Shown: one piece after another, positions 1 through 13,506 of the stretch | Position numbering within the stretch: position 1 is the first letter of the stretch | Layout of the letters: each line of letters begins with the position of its first letter | From: Balamuthia mandrillaris | Taxonomy: Eukaryota; Discosea; Longamoebia; Balamuthiidae | Direction of reading: 5' to 3' | DNA length: 43,657 nt | Assembly: GCA_031835245.1 (NCBI GenBank) | Contig: JAVKOQ010000381.1 | Coordinates: 2,501 to 46,157 of the forward strand | The notes under the pieces: generated by a model | The model's database searches: none | The model's input: the letters and a program-made list of their open reading frames with translations, nothing else | What the model was told of the DNA's origin: nothing | Position numbers and translations under genes: made by a program

Positions 1-313
1 TCTCAGCTTCTTTATTTTGCTTGATAGGCTCTGCACTTTTCTTTTTATCATTCTTGTCACAATTGGGCTCTGCACTTGTCCTTTTCTTTCTTTTGTTATA
101 TCAATTGGGTTCCACACTTGCCTTCTCTCTCAAGTTGTTGTCTTTTTCCATCCTCATCACTTTACTCTCATCCATTCTCATTTTCTTAAGCATTGTTCCA
201 TTCAAGATCTTCTATTGTAATGTTTTATCTGTTTACATTATCGTTTTTCACCTGCTTTCAGTTCTTTTCATCTTTTAGACACATTAAGATGCAATGGAAA
301 TTCTCATTTCTCT
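1..313. other. AT/pyrimidine-rich sequence, no gene seen
   Basis: T- and CT-rich sequence with short open frames of low complexity only. No protein family, RNA gene or clear repeat end is recognised. It lies at the edge of a retroelement-dense block and is probably decayed repeat DNA, but that is an inference. Confidence 0.4.
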
Positions 314-451
314 TGTGATACCACTCTCTCATAATACTTATCCCTATCTCTCCTTGTATATATATTTTTTTCTTTCATTCTATTAAAGGTCTTTTCTCTG
401 CACACAACGAGTTGGAATCCATTGGGTTGTTCCCTCACCAGCCTTATCACA
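314..451 (+). repeat. Diverged solo LTR of the element C family
   Basis: This 138-bp stretch matches the LTRs of element C (8190-8327 and 13369-13506) along its whole length, from TGTGATACCACTC to CTTATCACA, with scattered substitutions. No gag-pol sequence of that family follows it. It is best read as an old solo LTR, clearly older than element C itself. Confidence 0.8.
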
Positions 452-1168
452 CTCTGCTGTTGTGGTCCATTTTTTCCTTTTTTACTGCTTTTCTTGTCCA
501 TGTTTTCTCCTTTCCTCCTTTTCTTTTGAGAAGTTTCATTCATATTCATTTATGTTGATCTTCAATTACTTTCTTGTTTGTGGTTTTAGGTATTGAATAT
601 CTCTCTTCTTCTCTTCTTTATTGTCATCCTCAAGCTTTCTTTCCTTCAAAGCATCTTCAACGTTAAAATGGCCTCTTATTTAAGTCAACAAATTCCAAGG
701 AATCCCCTCAGAGTAGAACTTGTATGGATTTGTAGACAGCTTCTTTATGTCTCTCTTAAGTCATTGTCAAGTACTCTATAGCATTAATCGTCTTCCATCA
801 TAATTAACATATAAAGACTTGGTAATGTCTCTCATTATCACTTTAGTGTCATCATCACTCTAGTCTTCCATATCACTCATAAGCAGTTTCTATGTTGACT
901 GTTACCTCTTCAGCGGCATTTCTCAGCAGGAGTGATGACAAACAAGGTTAATATGTTGGCAGCTGTTGATTCTCTAATGACTGCAGTTCTTTTGCTACTG
1001 TAGCTCACCATCAGCATGCTGGGGTAGTGGTTTTATTTGTACTTGCTTTAACTAGTGAGATGACTTGCTGGCTTCACTGGGGGTTTCTGAGTTCCTGGGT
1101 CTCTTTTCCAGGTAAAGGAACCAACAAATGTCCATGGAGTGGCCATTACTATCATAGTATGTACATAG
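452..1168. other. Unassigned sequence left of element A
   Basis: No gene is recognised in these 717 bases. The open frames are short and look random. The stretch is AT-rich, lies between an old solo LTR and the left LTR of element A, and is probably degraded repeat or intergenic DNA. Confidence 0.35.
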
Positions 1169-1560
1169 TGTTGGCAACTGCCAACATAACCAACTCTTTC
1201 TTCGTTTCTTTCTTCATTCTTTTCTCTTTTCTGTCGACAATCTCACATCAGCTGTCATCGATCTTTTATGTTGACACCGAGCCATTCTGAAGATCTTTTT
1301 CCTGCCTTCCCTGGAACTTTCCCGAGCCTAGAACTTAAAAACAAAGAAACCAAGAAGTCATTCCCCAACCCCGAGCCTCTTTCCTTCCTTGGTTGCCTTC
1401 TCAACTATAAATACTTTTCCTACAACCAAGAACACAAGCATGAATGAAGCAACAACACACACTTAGAAACACACTTGTTCTCTTCTTCTTATTAAATACA
1501 TTTGGCTCCTGTCTTTCTCTTTGTTCCTGTCTTGGTTCTATGCTCAGGTTCTAATATTTT
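1169..1560 (+). repeat. Left LTR of element A
   Basis: About 392 bp, collinear with the solo LTR at 5861-6255. Both begin with the 18-base hairpin TGTTGGCAACTGCCAACA and end near a TTCTAAYATT motif. A TATAAATA box lies near 1408, suiting a U3 promoter. The right edge is uncertain by a few bases because it runs into a T tract. Confidence 0.85.
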
Positions 1561-4500
1561 TTTTGACGAGTCAAACCATTTGATGATGAAAGCTTCGCAA
1601 CAGACACAACAGCAACAGTCGCAAAGCACAGCAACAGGAAACACTAATCAACCGCCACTGCCCACTTCTGCTGGTGGTTCGTCATCCATAGATTCTCGGC
1701 AAACAACCACACAACAAATCTTGGCACTTCTGCAGCAGCAACAAATACAACTGCAATCTCTCCTTCAACAACAATCTCTTGCTTCTTCAGTGCTGGCTGC
1801 TTCTTCGTCATCTTCAGCTGCCTCAGGTGTAGGCGGTTCGGCTTCTTCTATGCTGCAAACAGTGACTCCTTCCGGTTCAACCAATGCTGCTTGAACACGA
1901 CCAAATTCTTTGGGATTCAACGCTGACCTGTACTCAGCTCTTTGGTTGCAATGAGAACAATTACAAGCCCAGATTCTGGACCCTTCTGTCAATGTGGGCA
2001 CCCTTCAGCAAGAATTGGACGACTTGACTGCACATTTCGCTCTTGTAGAGAGAACTTCTGAACTGTGTATTCCTGGCCAAGATCCACAGACTTCTTCCAA
2101 CGACTCTCCCGCTGTGCCTCAACTCCAAGACAAATCCTCCCTGTCTCCAAAACAGCTGCAACGTTGTCCACCTCGATGGTGCTTTCTTGCTCGTCCGTGT
2201 CCGACCTGCTTTCGCTTCTTCGTCCCCATCTCCCTCTTCTTCATCTTTGTCTGCAACCATTCCCCCTTTGCCATGCTAACTGCACGAATTCAATCCTGCA
2301 AATCACAACGCCGTCTCCTTCCTTAAGCACTTTAAAACAATCCTCGACATCCATCATTATCCACCAGATCTTTGGTACCTTGCTCTCATTTCTCAAATTA
2401 CTGATCCCGATGCCTTCCACTGGGCAAAGCAAACCTTGGCTTCTGACATGACCTGGGAAGACATTCGTGCTGAGTTTTTGGATCACTTTATGTCTCCTGA
2501 GTATGAATCCAAGCTTCAGGATGAGTACCACAGTTTCAAGACCAAACCTGATGAGACCGTTCGAGCTATGGGTGATTGTCTTTGATCCCTTCATGACCAG
2601 ATGGTGAACGAGCCATCTACTCCCGTGTTGCTACACAAGTTTCAGTCGACCCTTCCTAAGGACATTCAACATATATACATTGGTACTGTCCTTTCAAAGG
2701 CTCCTCGCTCCTTTGATGAAGCGATCAACATCGCCCTGGCGATTGAAAGCGACCTTCAAGACCCCAATCAGACAACTCCTACTGATGATAGTAGCAAAAA
2801 GAAGAAGCAGCGACCTTACTGTAAGATTCACAAGACGTTTGGAGATGATACATCTGACTGTCATGTGCTCCAACATAGGAAACAGCCCAATGGTTCAGCT
2901 AACACCTCTCCATCATCCTCCGGTACTTCTTCTACTCCTTCTGGTGCCCCCTCTTCTGGACCATCCCCAGCAACAAAGTCCAAAAGCCATGTTACATGCT
3001 ACAACTGCAACCAGAAAGGCCATTACTCCAATGAGTGTCCGCTCCCTAAGAAGAAGCCCCCAGCTTCACTTAACTCTCTTGACGACTCGACTTCTACCCC
3101 TCCTGTGCAACCCTTTGGTGATTCTTTGTCCATTCTTCATACCTATAATTCGTATAAGGAATACAATCGTGCTATCAACGAGCTCCAAGCTGATTCAGTT
3201 TGATGCCAGCGATAACTCTTCCTTTAGCAAAATCCGTGTTCCTGCATTAGTGAACAACCATCCAGTTTCCGCTTTTCTTGATACTGGTGCTTCTTGCTTG
3301 TTTATTGACTTGGAGACTGCCAAGAAATTCCACGTCCGATTTCATCTGTTAAAATCTTCTGTGACCCTTGGCGCTAACAACTTGGTAGCAGAAGTTCACG
3401 GTGTAGCCCTCTCTGTTTTGGTTGCATGTGGAAAGCATCGTTTTTGTCATCACTTCTGCATCCTTTCGCTCTCTCAAAGTGAGGCAGTCATTTTCAGTCA
3501 TGATGTGCTGAAGAAATTGGGAATCAAAATTAGTGGTATTCCCATCAATTTCCCTTCTGCTTCTCCTTCACCTCCTGACGATTCCAATGTCATGACTCCC
3601 GAGCAATATCATGAGAAGTCTCTTCCTCCATCCAAGCAGCAACATATCATCAATGCTATTCAAGACCTCTTGGACGTTAACCAACAGCTTCCAGTTGGGC
3701 CTTCTTCTCCTCTTCATCAGGCTGTTTTATATCTCAATACGAATAATCATCGACCCATATTCTGGCACCAGTATCCCCTTCCTCATGCCTACCACGCTGC
3801 TGTTGATGAGCAAATCGAATCCTGGGCCATGCATCAAGTCATCATTCCTGCCCCAGATGATTGCCCTTGGAACAGTCCCATCCTAGCCATTCCCAAAAAG
3901 GATGCCTCTGGTCAACTTACCGCAGTATGTGCTTGTATTGACCCTTGGGCCATCAACTCTGTTTTGGTGGATGACATCTACCCTATTCCTCCCATCCTTG
4001 ACATTGTGGAAAATGTTGCTGGTTTCTTTGTGGCTTCATCGTTAGATCTTATTTGGTCCTTCAACTAAATCCTTGTTGCCCCCAAAGACCAGCCCAAACT
4101 TACCTTCACCTGGAAAGGCAAGCATTGGATGTTCCATGGTGCTCCTTTTGGCATCAAGACAGTTCCTTCATGTATGCAGCGTCTGATGACCGTCATTCTC
4201 AATAAACTACGCGATTGTTCTGCCCACTACATCGATGATTGTCTAGAGCACACCAAGTCATCTTCTTCTCTCAATGATCATATCCGCGATCTTCGTGCTG
4301 TTATTTCTGCTCTCAATGACGCACGCCTTCGTCTTCGAACTGAGAAATGTCATTTTGGCTTCATGTAGATCAGGCTTGTTGGATTCATTGTTTTCTCCAC
4401 TGGCTTCGCCCCTGATTGGGACAAATTGTCTGCGCTCTGCTCCTTTCCTACTCCTACTACTGGAAAGCAATTGCAATCCTTCCTCAGTTTCACCAACTTT

Positions 4501-5860
4501 CTACAGCCTTTCATCCCTTGTTTTGCATGCCTTATGGCTCCTCTTGACACTTTTGATACATCCGTGATCTCCAACCCTTCTAGACTACTGATTGTCAAGC
4601 TTCTATTGATGCTCTTCAGTGCATCCTCAGTTCACCTCCTGTCTTGAGCATTCCTGCTCCTGATCTCCCATTTCTCGTTGGAACTGATGCCTCCCAGAAT
4701 GGTGTTGGTGCTGTTCTCTACCAAGAGACCCTGGACAAGCAACGTTGCTACATTGCCTTTGCCAGTCATGCGCTCAACGATGCCCAGCGCAACTATCCGG
4801 CTATGAAACGTGAGCTCCTTGCTGTTGTCTTTGCTCTTCTGCAATTTCGTTGCCGGCTTTATGATTGCCGCTTTACCCTTTTCACCGATCACAAGGCTCT
4901 CACCTATCTCTTCACTTCCAAGCACTCCAATTATATGCTTAACAACTGGGCCTACATTATCCTTGAGTACAACTTCGACGTTGTCCATTGTCCTGGAATC
5001 AAAATGATCCTTGAAGACTGCCTTTCTCAACTCTATTCAAAGAATTTTTGGGAAGAGGATGGTTCGGCTGGTCTAACCAGACCGATAATCCCTCAATCTG
5101 CGAAGACTATGACCCCAAAGACCTCCTCACCTTCATCTTCTGCCTTGTCTGTACCTGAGTCATCTTCCCTCTCATCTCTTTTTCAGATTGAGCTTGATCA
5201 GTTTCCTCCTTCTTCTCTGTTGAAGGATCTTTCTGCCTTTATCAAGACCTTCGATGATAAGACTGCTCCCACGTTGGAACAACAACAAGAACTTCTTCAC
5301 AAGTTTCACTCTGAAACTCATGAAGGTGCCTCCCATATCTTCAATCGAATTTGGAATGAAGGATACTTCTGGCCTTCTCTCTGCTCTGATTGTCACTTCG
5401 TCACGCGCTCTTGTGATGCTTGCTGACGCTTCAATGTGGCTAAACATGGCTTTCATCCTTTGAAGACCATTGCTGCTACTTATCCATTTGACCACATTGC
5501 CATTGACCTCTTCAGCCCTCTTCCTGCTGACGAACACGGCTTTTACTACATGATGGTACTAGTTAATATGGCCACTCGCTTCACTCTTCTTCGACCTCTC
5601 TCCGACAAAAGCGCTCTTGCCATGGCTCAAGTTCTATACCTGTTCATCTGCGATTTTGGTTTTCCTAAGATCATTCAATCAGATAATGGTACAGAGTTTG
5701 CCAACGCTGTATTGACTGCTTTTAAGAACCTAGCTGGATTTGACCATCGTTTCATCTCTTCATATCATCCCTGAGCTAACAGTGCTGCTGAGAGTCACAT
5801 TAAACTGGCCAAATCTCTTCTCTTTAAACTTCTCAATGGTGACTGGTCCTCCTGGTCTAC

Positions 5861-6255
5861 TGTTGGCAACTGCCAACATAACCAACTCTTTCTTCGTTTC
5901 TTTCTTCGTTTCTTTTCTCTTTTCTGTCGACAATCTCACGTCAGCTATCATCGATCTTTTGTGTCGACACCGAGCCATTCCGAAGATCTTTCTCCTGCCT
6001 TCCCTGGAACTTTCCCGAGCCTAGAACTTAAGAACAAAGAAACCAAGAAGTCACTCCCCAACCCCGAGCCCCTTTCCTTCCTTGGTTGCCTTCTCAACTA
6101 TAAATACTTTTCTTACAACCAAGAACACACAGACGAAAAAACGAAAAAACAACACACTCACAAACACACTTGTTTTCTTCCTCTCATTAAATACGTTTGG
6201 CTCCCATCTTTCTCTTGGTTCCTGTCTTGGTTCTATGCTCAGGTTCTAACATTAT
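5861..6255 (+). repeat. Solo LTR inserted in element A integrase region
   Basis: A 395-bp LTR of the element A family, flanked by the 5-bp target duplication TCTAC (5856-5860 and 6256-6260). It lies within the integrase part of element A. It shows that the family was still moving after element A had landed, and that the newer copy later lost its interior by LTR-LTR recombination. Confidence 0.9.
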
Positions 6256-6825
6256 TCTACCTTTCTTCCCGCTGTACAGAAAGGTATCAATGATTGCTAC
6301 ACCTCTCATCATCGTTCTTCTCCCTTCGAGCTCTTCTTTGGTCATCCTTCAAACCCGCCAGACAGCTTTTCTTCTTCTACTTCTTCGCCGCTCTCCCTTG
6401 AAGAACATCAAAAGCAGATTATCGACCTTCGCTCTCTTGTTTGGCCTTTTGCTGCCTCTGCCACCAAAGAATATAATGACAAGATTGCTAACTCGTTCAA
6501 CAAGAAAGCTCCTCTTGTCTTCTTTGCTCCTGGTGACACTGTAATGCTTGCAAACTCTGGTGCTAATACTAAAACTGATCCCAAGTACCTTGGTCCTTTC
6601 TGAGTCATTGAACATACCTGTCATAGTGCATACTGCCCAGAAGATCTCACTGGTCAACCTGTTCCTGATACAGTTCCGCCTTCCCTCTTGAAGAAAGTTG
6701 ATCCATCTAAGCTGCTTTCTTCCCCTTCCTCTTCTTTGGACTCCGCTGATCCTGCTTCGAAATGCTATGAGGTTCGCTTCATCATTATTCATTGTGGTTC
6801 TGCCCGCAACCATGAGTACCTATAG

Positions 6826-7033
6826 GATAGGCTGCTCAGAGTTATACTTTAATTAAAAAGGCTATAAATAAACACAAGGTAACGCAATCATTGTTACATA
6901 ATATATATTATTTGTTTTACATACCATACATTTCATTTTACACCTTTGCTTCTCTTCTTTCCAAATATTATATCATTTTTCTTTCTTTTAATAATTAAAA
7001 AACTTTTAAAGAAATAAATATGAAAAAATAAGC
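6826..7033. other. AT-rich spacer between elements A and B
   Basis: About 200 bases with many A and T runs between the last recognisable part of element A and the left LTR of element B. No coding or RNA feature is seen. Confidence 0.4.
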
Positions 7034-7370
7034 TGTTGGAAAACTCCAACATAATAGCCCTTCTTCTCTTCCTGTTGACCTCTCCCTCATGCCTGTCGAC
7101 CTGAGGAAACCTCTCGGTGTCCAACTTCTCCTTTCTTGTTGTTTTCTCTCTCTGCCCTTTTATGCTGATATTCTCTGTTCTTCTTTTTTGGATAATTGTT
7201 CTAGCTTAAATACTGCCTCTCCTTGCTTCTTCTTCTTTTTCCTCTCGGGACAACTTACAACAAAACACAAGATACTTTACTATCACTTGTACTCTTCACT
7301 TTTAGTAAATTAAGTTCGGGTCTCATACTTACTTTGTCTCCACCATCATTCCCATTCTTATTTTACAACA
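7034..7370 (+). repeat. Left LTR of element B
   Basis: A 337-bp LTR from TGTTGGAAAACTCCAACA to TTTTACAACA, collinear with 18223-18574. Its first 18 bases form a perfect 7-bp stem with a 4-base loop, like the element A LTR but with a different closing pair. Confidence 0.9.
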
Positions 7371-7648
7371 TTTTTTTTTACGACTCGTTTCGATTTACTG
7401 TATATCAACTGAGTCTCTGCTCTACTTGAGTCACTCTTCAACTCCCTCATATAGTGCACTCCTTGGCTTACTGCTAAGGTCACTTCGCTATTCGTTGCGT
7501 TTTCGGCGCTTGTTTCAAGCCCTTCCTTACTCAGAACTTATCTGAGACACACTGTGGATTCAGCTACCGTGATATCAACCCGGTGTATTATATCAACCTT
7601 TGCTTTTGTTAAAGGAGTTATATTTTATTGTTGGTAAGCCTCTCTACA
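7371..7648 (+). other. Element B leader between left LTR and gag
   Basis: Non-coding leader of the retroelement. It begins with a T run directly after the LTR and contains no recognised gene. I could not identify a primer binding site with confidence. Confidence 0.5.
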
Positions 7649-8189
7649 ATGTCTAACTTTCCTTCTTCCAGTATACCCACTAAGAAGGAAGATGGTTCAC
7701 CAAACTTTGGTGACTTTGTTGTTAACGAAAACAGTTCCGAACTCTCTTGCCCGCCTGCTCAAGAGGAAAGCCGAGTTATCTCTTGCAATTGTGCAAGCAG
7801 CATTATCATGGGACTCCAGTGGCGAAGAAGAGGATAAAAAACGTTTCGATGACTTATGTCGTCAGAAGAGCGAACTGATGGAGATGATCAATCAACTGAC
7901 CGCGATTTGCAAAGAAGAAAATGAGCCACCATTCCAACTGTGCTCGAACCTGCCTTCACAACTTCCGGTTAACACTCCATCAACTCCTTACGTTTCTTCC
8001 AAGGGTGCTACCTGCCGCACCAAAAGTGGTGAAACCTCTGCCCGCCGCGTTCTCCTCCAAGCGTTTCTCGCTTTGCTCTGCCACGGAAACTTCCAAGGCT
8101 GGCTCCTCATCCAAGAGCGGTTACGCTGAACCCTCAGACAAGACAGGAAGCAAGGAAAAATATCCAAAGCTTCCCCAAAATCTTCCAAC

Positions 8190-8327
8190 TGTTATACCAC
8201 TCTCCCATAATACCTATCCCTATCTCTCCTTGTATATATATTTCTTTCTTTCATTCTATTAAAGGTCTTTTCCCTACGCCCATCGAGTTGGTGTCCGTTA
8301 GGCTATTCCCCTACCGGCCTTATCACA
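8190..8327 (+). repeat. Left LTR of element C
   Basis: 138 bp, TGTTATACCACTC to CCTTATCACA, identical as read to 13369-13506. It contains a TATATATAT stretch that may serve as promoter. This is a short LTR for a gypsy element. Confidence 0.93.
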
Positions 8328-11300
8328 CTTAGCGACATCAGCTTACTTTTTTCTTGGTAAGTTCGGTTTTTGGGTAATCAACCTATTTTTGGATACTCGG
8401 GGTTTTCGGAGGAAACTTGGAGCGCTTTCGTAGCAGTGTTCGGTGACAAAATGTCAGGAACTTCGCCGCAGTCTGGTACAACCCCTTCTTCTGGTGCACA
8501 GAGCGGTCCACTTTCTGGTGGTGCTATCCCTCAAGCTTCCGGCACTCCCTCCCCTACTACTACAACTCTTCCCACTGACAGGCTAGACGCCATAGACCAG
8601 GCCCTCTCTGAGCGTCGTGCAAGCCAAGCGGACCACGACAAGCTCTACAAGCAGGCTAGCGACGCTGCTTCGCTGTCTGACCGCGTTGACCATCTTAATC
8701 TTAAGTTGGAAACCTTTGCAGATGACCTCTTTTATGAAGCCAACGAACGCAACGATGCAGCTTTTGCGGCTCTTAACGACTCAATCTCTCAACTGCAAAA
8801 TCTTCTAAAGGCTCAACTTGCGGATAAAGGACAGACGGCTGGTGGTCTTGGTTCTGGGTCCAACTCTTCGTCATCTAGCGAAGACGAGAAGGAAGAGGAA
8901 AAGGAGAAGGAGAAGAGAAAACCTATGCTCAATCTCACGGCACGCTGTCAAGATTTTTGATGACGCACTGCCAAACACAATGCTGGTGACAGCTTGGGTG
9001 ATGTTCAGCTAACACAGAGTCTGCTTACTGCAGAAAGGTTGCTGACCTTCCATGGCAAGCCAAACGAGGACCTAAACATCTTTTTGACCTTGTTTGACCG
9101 CTATGTGACTGCCGCTGGCTGGAGTCAGCAGGACTACATCCTTCATTTTGAAGGACAACTTTGCGACAATGCTGACGTCGTTCGCCGCTTCCTCGAGCAA
9201 GAACGAATGACAGGTGGCGTCCTATTAACCCCCATGGAAGCGAAAACACAACTCCTCAACTGCTTTCGGCATCGTGACCGAGTGACCGCTAAGATCATGA
9301 AGCTTGGAAACCTACGGATGAACGTTGATGAGTCTGTGGACGCTTGGAACTTGCAAGTGCGAACAGCACTGCGAGAGGCTTTCCTCACAGATTTCAGCGA
9401 GACTCAGGTCTTAGAGAAGTTCGTTGCAGGTGCTGTTCCGGACCTGAAGGAGAAATTCCTTCAGCGGGAGGACATTGCTAACATGGCTGATGCCCTGAAC
9501 CTTGCTAGAGACTGGGAAGGACGACGACACGCGAAGAAGAGCTTGGACCATCGGTCAAAGAGCTCTAGGCGGGATAAGAACAATAACAACAGCAGTTCGG
9601 GCAATGATGGGAAGAAAAAGCAACCCTTTTGCTACAACTGCAAGTCGAGGGAGCACTGGACAAGAGAGTGCTCAGAAAAGAAACGTGTCAACCAAAGCAA
9701 GAAGAAGGATACTTTTGGCAGTGCTTTGCGGGACAACAGGGGCAAGTCTGGAAGCCAAAGCCAGGCGCCGGCCCAGAAGGACAGTGCTGGTGGAAGGACA
9801 GGATCGACAAATATTGTTGTCAAGAACGCGTGTTGTCTGCTGAGGATGTCATTGAAGATTTCTGGAGGAAGGACAGTTGAGGCTGTGCTGGACTCCTGTG
9901 CCACTGATAGCTTTATTTGACAAACACTTCTACCCAAAGGAGTGAAGATGAGTACCCTACATAATGGAGATATGTGGAGAAGTGCCACTGGCCATGAGGT
10001 GAAGCTGAAGGGATACGTCACTCTTTGTTTTCAGACACCTACTCGCAAGAACATCAAGGCTACTGTTGCTGTCTTGGCGGAGGATGATCCGATGCCTCAC
10101 GATTTTCTCATCGGTTGGGACATTTTGGAAGCACGACGACACTGGTTGCTTTTCGCTGAGAGCAAACCTGTGGAAGGTTCGTCTGGAGACTCTGATGATG
10201 ACCGAGTGTGCACCTCAGTCACAAAGGAGACCCAAGACGTTGTGGACGTTATCTACCCGGTGGAGCTTTCTACTGAGGAAGAGGTAATGACGGGCTTGAG
10301 AGAGCTCGTAAACGATGCGGACCTGGATATCAGGCAGAAAGCACGGCTTCTAGAGCTGGCCCTTGAATACAAGGACGTCTTCTGCTACAAGCTTCCTGAG
10401 CCGGGAAGTGTCAAACTTCCTCCCCACAAGATAGTCCTTACGGATTATACCCCCATCCGTGTGAAGCCTCACAAGGTCAGCGCCAAGGTTCAGGAGACCA
10501 TCGATGCTGCCACGGATGACATGCTACTCATGGGCGTCATTCGCAAATCTGTCAGCGAATGGGCACACCTAGTGATCATCGTCATTAAGAAGGACGGAAA
10601 ACCACGCTTCTGTATCGATTACAGAGAGCTTAACAAACGGACAGTGAAAGACTCCTATCCTATGCCAAACGTTGAGGACGGACTGAATTGCCTCCACGGC
10701 TCCAAGTTCCGGTCCAAGTTTGACTTAGCGTGCGGTTATTGGCACTTTCTTATGGAGGAGCATACCGCAAATATGTGTGCCTTTGTCACGAAATCCGGTC
10801 AGTTTGAGCCTGTGGTTATGCCCTTCGGACCTACTAACGCTCCGGCTACGTTCCAACGAGGAATGGACGAGATCTTCGGCGAATTCAAGCGGAAGTTTTC
10901 TTGGTGTCATATCTACGACCTCATCGTCTTTTTCAAGACATTTGAGGACCACCTCGTTCACCTACGCAAGGTCTTTGAGCGTCTCCGCAAGTATCGACTC
11001 TACGTGAAGGTCAACAAGTGCGCTTTCGTGAAGGAGACAATGGAGTACCTTGGACACATGGTGTCTAGTGATGGTATTAGCCCCGTACAGAGCAAGGTCA
11101 AGGCGGTGCAAGATTGCCCTCGCCCTATCACCAGAAAGCAACTACAAAGCTTTCTCGGACTTGCGAACTACTACCGCAAGTTTATCCATCATCTCGCCGA
11201 GATGGTGAAGCCCCTTACCGACCTCACGAGCCCAAAAATGAAGTTCGTGTGGAGCAACGAGCAGGAACAGGCTTTTCAAGGAATAAAGGAGGCTCTGACC

Positions 11301-13368
11301 AGTTCTCCTGTCCTTGCCTATCCCGATGCTGAAAAAGACTTTCGGATCTACTGCGATGCCAGTGATTACACCATTGGGGGAACTCTGGAGCAGAAAGGAG
11401 AGGACGGGCTATACCACGTTGTAACCTATGGTAGCAAGAAGCTTTCTGGTCCGCAGCTCAATTGGAGCGCCACGGAGAAGGAGGCTTACGCCGTTGTCTT
11501 TTTCCTACAGCATTGGAGACATTACGTTCTTCAGCAGCTAGAATGTGTCGTCACGGACCACTTGGCGCTGCAGTGGCTGTTCTCCCAGAAAAACCCTTCA
11601 GGCAAGTTGGCGAGGTGGATTGCCAAGCTGCAGGAATTCAGCCACGTCTGAGTTACCCACCGACCAGGGAAGGAACATTCCAATGCCGATAGTCTCAGCC
11701 ATGAACTGTTCGCTCTCGGTACAGTTAACACTGTTACTCGTCCGGAGAACCACAAGCAGGTTACTTTCGAAGACGGAGGGGAAGGCAGCCAGTCAGACGA
11801 CGAAGACGACCGTGGGATACAGTCACAACCAAATGGCTCCCCGCAGGTTATACCGGATACAGAGTTGGATTCTGACTCATGGCTTGAGCTGCTGCGTAAC
11901 GACGATGAATTTTCATGGATTGTCGAAGCCATTGAAGGCAACGAGGAGGCATGTCAACGCAAGACACCCCGTCAGTTGGCGCTCATGGAGCAGTGCTTCC
12001 TTCAAGACGGATATCTTTTACGCGCGATTTGGCCTGATAAAGCTAAGGTCAAACAAGCAACCGTCCAACAAATCGTGCCCAAGGAGCTTAGGAACGAGAT
12101 ACTTCGCCAGTTCCATGATGTTCCTACGGGTGGGCATTTCGGCCTTACAAAGATGTACTCCTGCCTCATCACGCAGTACTGGTGGCCTGGAATTCACAAA
12201 GATGTGGAACGTTGGGTCAAGGGCTGTGTGGAATGCCAGGAGGCGAAGGCTCCGCGGAAGAAAGCCGACGGGCGTTGGGTCACATCATAGCAAACGAGCC
12301 AGGCGAGTTGGTCTGCATGGACCTGATCAGTGAGTTGCCCTTGACGGCCGAAGGGTACCGATACGCCTTGGTCACCATCGACGCCTTCACGCGTTGGCCG
12401 GACATTCGTCCATTAAAGACGAAACAAGCAAAGGAAGTGGCGAAGGCCTTACTTGAGATCTTTGGAGCACAGACCTCCTGAAGGAGCTTCTGTCTGATCA
12501 AGGAAGAGAGTTCATCAACAAACTCAACAATGAGCTTTCGACTCTTCTTGGTATCAAGCGTAAATATGCCACGGCAGAGCATCCCCAAGGAAACGACATG
12601 GTTGAACGATACAACCGCACCCTTAAGGAGCAGCTCCGAAAGTTCGTGGATGGCAGGCAACAAGCCTGGAGAGCGTACCTTCTTATGCTACTTTATTCCT
12701 ATCGCCACGCGCCGCTGCCAGGACGACGATTTACCCCCTACGAGCTTATGTTTGGGAGGAAGTCCAATGGCACTGGTTTGGTGGACACAACACATTTGTC
12801 CGACGATTCGTGGGTGAGGCAACTGCAGGAGACACAGCGTGAACTTGCAGAAGAAGCCCGTGGAGTAGACAACGCCCAGAAAGAGAAGACGGAGAAACAG
12901 CATGGCATGCCGGAGGAAGAGTTTAAGGTTGGCGACCTGGTTCTCATTCACTCAAAAGCCACATCCATCAGCAAGTCACAGAAACTTCGATGTAGGTGGA
13001 AAGGAGGACCCTACAAGATTATCGAAATCTGTTCTCTGCAGACGATTGAGGTGCGAAATACTGCTGGTTCTGAAACGGATAAAGTGGTAAACCTCAACCG
13101 CGTCAAACGATTCATCCCGTGTGACAACGAAGATAGAGAACTTGCTGATGACAAGTACGAGGTAGAGAAAGTTCTTGATCACTGCTATACCAACTGAGGA
13201 CTTGAATATAGGTTGAAGTGGAAAGGTTTCTCCAACCGCCACAACTCTTGGGAGCCTGAACGTAATGTTATCAACGCCCCAGACCTGGTCCAGGCATATT
13301 GGAGAGCGGTATCATGATTATCAGCCTGACAGTCAATCATAGAGTGACTTTGGCCTGGGAGGGGGAAG

Positions 13369-13506
13369 TGTTATACCACTCTCCCATAATACCTATCCCT
13401 ATCTCTCCTTGTATATATATTTCTTTCTTTCATTCTATTAAAGGTCTTTTCCCTACGCCCATCGAGTTGGTGTCCGTTAGGCTATTCCCCTACCGGCCTT
13501 ATCACA
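13369..13506 (+). repeat. Right LTR of element C
   Basis: 138 bp, identical as read to the left LTR, preceded by a purine-rich tract and followed by the target duplication CAAC. Confidence 0.93.

Larger units (their letters stand above)
1169..6825 (+). mobile_element. Element A: broken Ty3/gypsy chromodomain retroelement (fossil)
   Basis: The parts run in the usual Ty3/gypsy order: left LTR (1169-1560), Gln/Ser-rich gag with a CCHC zinc knuckle near 3.0 kb, an aspartic protease DTGA motif near 3.29 kb, reverse transcriptase (about 3.65-4.5 kb), RNase H (about 4.65-5.05 kb), integrase with its HHCC region (about 5.25 kb onward) and the beginning of a chromodomain near 6.76 kb. No LTR of its own family closes it on the right; AT-rich unrelated DNA follows. 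A solo LTR of the same family sits inside the integrase region. The element is broken in several places and is an old fossil. Its proteins are most like those of element B, so A and B are sister families. Confidence 0.85.
8190..13506 (+). mobile_element. Element C: broken but young Ty3/gypsy chromodomain retroelement (fossil)
   Basis: A complete-looking layout 5.3 kb long: 138-bp LTRs at both ends that are identical as read, flanked by the 4-bp duplication CAAC (8186-8189 and 13507-13510). Parts seen: gag with an acidic/Lys-rich region and a CCHC knuckle near 9.63 kb, aspartic protease region near 9.85-10.15 kb, reverse transcriptase (about 10.4-11.1 kb), RNase H (about 11.33-11.65 kb), integrase (about 12.0-12.8 kb), a chromodomain near 13.15-13.3 kb, and a purine tract GGGAGGGGGAAG before the right LTR. 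It is broken at a handful of places. Identical LTRs mean that the insertion is recent; it lies inside gag of element B. Confidence 0.9.

Noticed and set aside
1-550. Short open frames at the left edge
   Set aside because: Low-complexity T-rich sequence and a solo LTR; no coding evidence.
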